Source of the DNA: Streptomyces jeddahensis
GTDB taxonomy: Bacteria; Actinomycetota; Actinomycetes; Streptomycetales; Streptomycetaceae
Reading direction: 5' to 3'
Length of the DNA stretch: 64,000 nucleotides
NCBI RefSeq assembly: GCF_001642995.1
Contig: NZ_LOHS01000084.1
Location: 1-64,000, forward strand
Position 1 is the stretch's first letter. Every line of letters starts with the position of its first letter. Shown here piece after piece: positions 60,938 to 64,000 of the stretch. The notes below the pieces were generated by a model, which had not been told where the DNA came from, made no database searches, and worked only from the letters and a program-made list of their open reading frames with translations. The translations under genes were made by a program, and so were the position numbers.

Positions 60938-61213
60938 TCAGGGGGTCAGCGGGTGCGACGTCCTGCCCGACGCCTCGTCGATCTCGTCGTGCGCCTTGGT
61001 CAGCAGCTTGGTCGCCATGTCGTTGAGTGCTCTGGCTCCTGCCACCTCCTCGCCGACCCTCGGCTGGTTCGAGTCGGAGGGGTGGCGGCTGGCGTATCCG
61101 TGGGACCGCACCTCGCTGCCATCCGGGAGCCGCACGAGGCCGGCGGCGCGGGTGTGGTGATTGTCCTCCTCGAATTCCAGCTCGACGTGCCATCCGACGG
61201 GGTGTTGCATCAT
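60938..61213 (-). CDS. DUF1876 family protein
   Basis: A 91-residue soluble protein: MMQHPVGWHVELEFEEDNHHTRAAGLVRLPDGSEVRSHGYASRHPSD..., the DUF1876 pattern (dsRBD-like fold) common and usually multicopy in Streptomyces; function unknown. The SD GGAGGTGATC at 61217-61226 is a full complement of the 16S rRNA 3' end, predicting strong translation. Start could be either of two adjacent ATGs or the GTG just before. Confidence 0.88.
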   Translation of the reverse strand: MMQHPVGWHVELEFEEDNHHTRAAGLVRLPDGSEVRSHGYASRHPSDSNQPRVGEEVAGARALNDMATKLLTKAHDEIDEASGRTSHPLTP

Positions 61214-61372
61214 CACGATCACCTCCGGAACCGCTGATTCCAGGGTGCGCCTGCGGGCCCGCACTTGCACGACGTGCGCCGGTCTGCATCGGATATTCGG
61301 ATATACCGTCGTCACCAGCTGACCTGACCGCACTACCTGGGCATGCGCTCCCAGGCCCGACAGGAGTTCCTC

Positions 61373-62602
61373 GTGACGGACGAGACCACCATGTACGACA
61401 TCGCCGCGATCCGCGCACAGTTCCCCGCCCTCGCGGCCGGAACGGCGCACTTCGACGGGCCCGGCGGTACGCAGACTCCGCTGCCCGTGATCGAAGCCGT
61501 CACGAACGCGCTAGTACAGCCGCTTTCGAACCGTGGCGACGGGACGCCGGGGGAGCGCAACGCCGACACGATCGTCACCGAGGCCCGCCAGGCGATGGCC
61601 GACCTGCTGGGCGCGGACCCGTCCGGGATCGTCTTCGGCCGCAGCGCCACACAGCTCGCCTACGACTTCTCCCGGACCCTGGCCAAGACGTGGTCGCCGG
61701 GGGACGAGGTGGTCGTCACGCGCCTGGACCACGACTCCAACATCCGCCCGTGGATCCAGGCCGCGGCGCAGGCAGGCGCCACGGTCAGGTGGGCGGACTT
61801 CGACCCCGCGACGGGCGAACTGACCCCCGACGACATCCGCGCCGTCCTCTCCGACCGGACCCGCCTGGTCGCGGTGACCGCCGCATCGAATCTGATCGGC
61901 ACGCGCCCCGCGATAGCCGAGATCTCCCGTCTGGTGCACCAGGCCGGCGCGCTGCTCTACGTCGACGGCGTCCACTACACCGCCCACACCCTTGTCGACA
62001 TCGAGCGGCTCGGCTCCGACTTCTTCGCGTGCTCCCCGTACAAGTTCCTCGGCCCTCACCTCGGCGTCCTCGCCGCCCGGCCCGCGCTCCTCGAGCCCCT
62101 GCAGCCGGACAAGCTGCTGCCGTCGACGAACGCGGTTCCCGAACGCTTCGAGCTCGGCACCCTGCCGTACGAGTTCCTTGCGGGCACCCGCGCCGCCGTC
62201 GACTTCCTCGCCGGACTCGGCGGACTCGGCGCGAACGCCGAGCGGGGCCGCCGGGAGCGCCTCGCGTCCGCGTTCGCAGCGATCGAGGAGCACGAGGACA
62301 CCCTCCGCGCGCAGATCGAGAAGGGGCTGTCCGCCTTCGAACAGATCACGATCCACTCCCGGGCGGCCGAGCGCACCCCCACCCTGCTTCTGACCTTCGA
62401 CGGCCACAGCACGACGGACGCCTACCGCTACCTGGCCGAGCGCGGCGTCCATGCCCCCTCCGGCTCCTTCTACGCGCTCGAGGCGTCCCGCCGGCTCGAC
62501 CTGGGAGACACCGGCGGCCTCCGTGTCGGCCTCGCCCCCTACAACGACGCGGACGACGTCGAGAGGCTGCTCGCGGGCCTCGCGGACTTCCTGAACTCCT
62601 GA
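61373..62602 (+). CDS. Cysteine desulfurase-like class V aminotransferase
   Basis: A 409-residue PLP enzyme of the group often called cysteine desulfurase-like (VC1184 family). HFDGPGGTQTPLPVIEAV starts the fold; LLYVDGVHYTAH carries the PLP aspartate and FFACSPYKFLGPHLG the Schiff-base Lys. No active-site Cys loop typical of SufS/IscS is evident in the C-terminal part, so true desulfurase activity is doubtful. GTG at 61373 chosen for AGGAG 6 nt upstream. Divergent from DUF1876. Confidence 0.88.
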   Translation: MTDETTMYDIAAIRAQFPALAAGTAHFDGPGGTQTPLPVIEAVTNALVQPLSNRGDGTPGERNADTIVTEARQAMADLLGADPSGIVFGRSATQLAYDFSRTLAKTWSPGDEVVVTRLDHDSNIRPWIQAAAQAGATVRWADFDPATGELTPDDIRAVLSDRTRLVAVTAASNLIGTRPAIAEISRLVHQAGALLYVDGVHYTAHTLVDIERLGSDFFACSPYKFLGPHLGVLAARPALLEPLQPDKLLPSTNAVPERFELGTLPYEFLAGTRAAVDFLAGLGGLGANAERGRRERLASAFAAIEEHEDTLRAQIEKGLSAFEQITIHSRAAERTPTLLLTFDGHSTTDAYRYLAERGVHAPSGSFYALEASRRLDLGDTGGLRVGLAPYNDADDVERLLAGLADFLNS

Positions 62603-62649
62603 AGCAATCTGAGCGACGTCAGCGAGCCGTCGGGAGAGGGCACGCCGCC

Positions 62650-63972
62650 TCAACCGGCGACGACATCGCCGAGCACGGCGAGGACTACGCCCCCGCGGGG
62701 AAGTCCCGTGAGGAGTGCGGGGGCGGCGTCCTCGTGGAAGGGGCCGTAGAGGACACCGGCGAAGTACTCGTCCTCATCCTCGTATGCGTCTTCGTCGTCG
62801 AGCTCGTCGTTTTCTTCGTCATCGAGCTCGTCCACTCCCACGTCCCAGGCGGCGAGGTCGTCCTCCGGTTCGGCCTCGCGGATGACCACCGTCTGGTCGT
62901 GCCTGCGGAGGGCCCGGGCCCGCACGTCACCGGCGTCCGCCGCGTTCACCGGATACAGGTCGACCACCTGTTCCCCCGTCGACGGCCACACCGCCACGCG
63001 AAGCACCGGCTGCGGGCCCGAACGCAGCGCGCGGGCCCGCCGGTTGAGGAGGAGCCCACGGCCGATCAGTGCGGCGCCCGGCGCCAGAAAGAGGGCGGCC
63101 GCCAGTTGCTGCGGCATCGCGTCGTACGGCTCCGCGCGCAACCGCAGCCATGTCCCGTCCACGAGGACGGTCACGGTACGGGCGACCGGGTAGCCGTGCG
63201 CGTACCCCGAGCCGATGGTGCGGGTCTCACCGGGGTACGGGCCTTCCAGGAACTCGACGCGCACATCGGGGTCGCCGTCGCCCCCTTCCGCGTAGCCGAG
63301 GACCACAGCCGGGACGGCCTCGGCTCGTGCGCCACGGGCGTCCGACTCGGACTGGGCGACCACACCCCACAGCACGAACAAGCCGCCGACCAGGAGGAGA
63401 ACGGCTCCGGTCGTGATCCGCACCAACCCGCCTCGGAAGCGGGGAAGCGGGCGCGGCAGCGCCGCCCGGTAGCCGGCGGTCGCCTCCTCGTGGAGCGCAC
63501 GCTGACGGCCACGGGCACGCAGCCGTACGTGCACCGCACACCAAGCCACCGCAAGGCCGAGCGCCATGACCGCGCCACCGGCCAGAAATCCCGCGGAGAG
63601 CCGTGAGGCGCCGGCCAACCCCGCTACCGGCACGACGAGCCCGAACGGCAGCAGCACACGCGCCACGCTCGGCAGCCACAGCACCGCGCACGGCAGGAAC
63701 ACCAGGACCGCCGCGAACGGCAGCAGTTGCCAGTCGGTGCCGCACGGATCGCGTTCCGAGCACACCTGGTCCGGCTCCGAGAAACCGATGACCAGCAGGC
63801 CGCCGACCAGCGCGACGACCAGGGCCAGGGCCTGCAGACCGAGCCCGGTCCACCGGGGCGGGGCCGCGGCGCACCAGCGGGCGGCGTCCTTGCTGAACCA
63901 GTCGGGCGCGGCCGGGACTTCACCCAGCGGCAGAGACAGCGGCAGAGGTACGGCGTCAGAGGGCGTGGTCAT
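62650..63972 (-). CDS. Multipass membrane protein with acidic C-terminal tail
   Basis: A 440-residue protein with about six membrane segments (LALVVALVGGLLVIGF; LLPFAAVLVFLPCAVLWL; VLLPFGLVVPVAGLAG; AVMALGLAVAWCAVHV; TTGAVLLLVGGLFVLWGV; AALFLAPGAALIGRGLLL) and a DUF3592-like extracellular stretch (VRVEFLEGPYPGETRTIGSGYAHGYPV) between the last two. The cytoplasmic end contains a very acidic run (DELDDEENDELDDEDAYEDE). Function unknown; relatives are common in Streptomyces. ATG at 63972. Confidence 0.8.
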   Translation of the reverse strand: MTTPSDAVPLPLSLPLGEVPAAPDWFSKDAARWCAAAPPRWTGLGLQALALVVALVGGLLVIGFSEPDQVCSERDPCGTDWQLLPFAAVLVFLPCAVLWLPSVARVLLPFGLVVPVAGLAGASRLSAGFLAGGAVMALGLAVAWCAVHVRLRARGRQRALHEEATAGYRAALPRPLPRFRGGLVRITTGAVLLLVGGLFVLWGVVAQSESDARGARAEAVPAVVLGYAEGGDGDPDVRVEFLEGPYPGETRTIGSGYAHGYPVARTVTVLVDGTWLRLRAEPYDAMPQQLAAALFLAPGAALIGRGLLLNRRARALRSGPQPVLRVAVWPSTGEQVVDLYPVNAADAGDVRARALRRHDQTVVIREAEPEDDLAAWDVGVDELDDEENDELDDEDAYEDEDEYFAGVLYGPFHEDAAPALLTGLPRGGVVLAVLGDVVAG

Positions 63973-64000
63973 CCGCGCAGTATCGGCCGGAACGCACTGG

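Noticed and set aside
61027..63606. 859-codon plus-strand open frame
   Set aside because: Arg/Pro/Gly-rich shadow of the aminotransferase-like and membrane-protein genes, with no domain or ribosome site.

Overview
The window looks like a chromosomal segment of a Streptomyces or close relative. GC is very high in almost every coding frame, GTG starts and 4-bp start/stop overlaps are frequent, and the gene set is typical of that group: SpoIIE-type phosphatases with anti-sigma kinase domains, a LAETG cell-wall protein, DUF1876, MT0933-like and DUF72 proteins, and secreted GH43 and beta-propeller proteins. No tRNA, rRNA or CRISPR array was seen. Identifications come from reading motifs, not from database searches.

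Layout. 0-12 kb: a small MT0933-like protein, two secreted His/Lys/Asp-rich proteins (one with eight 48-bp repeats), a PAS-GAF-SpoIIE phosphatase, a small LuxR-type regulator behind a 10-bp tandem repeat, a class V aminotransferase, an XdhC-like protein, a secreted protein broken by a one-base frameshift, and phosphoglucomutase. 12.0-16.3 kb: a nested mobile island. Inverted IS5/IS427-like ends at CTAG enclose a GNAT gene and an IS5-family transposase. That transposase is split by a decayed IS110-family element, which is itself interrupted by a 1.3-kb element with IS21-like ends, a GGGCT duplication and a DUF3592-like gene instead of a transposase. 16.4-22.3 kb: an amino-acid catabolic cluster of FadR-type regulator, asparagine permease, asparaginase, aspartase and glutaminase, which would take Asn and Gln to fumarate plus ammonia. 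22.3-34.7 kb: a dinucleotide-binding reductase, an XRE-cupin regulator divergent from a methyltransferase across twin palindromes, a HAD phosphatase, a GH43 protein, arcD-arcA, a secreted beta-propeller, a beta-lactamase-fold lipoprotein and a DUF6886-like protein. 34.9-43.4 kb: an LAETG protein, a PhyH/AraC divergent pair, a DUF1275 protein, small-molecule kinases, a lipoprotein, a 2-hydroxyacid dehydrogenase and DUF72.

43.4-50.3 kb: a membrane-anchored SpoIIE sensor, then an arsenic cluster (arsC, arsR, aquaporin, second arsR, flavoprotein) with no efflux pump in view. 50.3-54.0 kb: a MarR regulator and a three-gene polysaccharide unit (nucleotide-sugar dehydrogenase, 54-aa membrane protein, processive GT2). 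54.7-64 kb: a coiled-coil protein whose start codon lies in an 18-bp tandem repeat, a GNAT, a PhyH/SDR/Gfo-Idh cluster divergent from a LacI regulator across a 13-bp tandem repeat, a 54-bp perfect palindrome, DUF1876, a cysteine-desulfurase-like enzyme and a membrane protein with an acidic tail.

The most unusual parts are the three-level island at 12.0-16.3 kb, in particular its cargo-carrying element without a transposase; the several short-period tandem arrays placed exactly at gene starts; and the paired His-rich secreted proteins.
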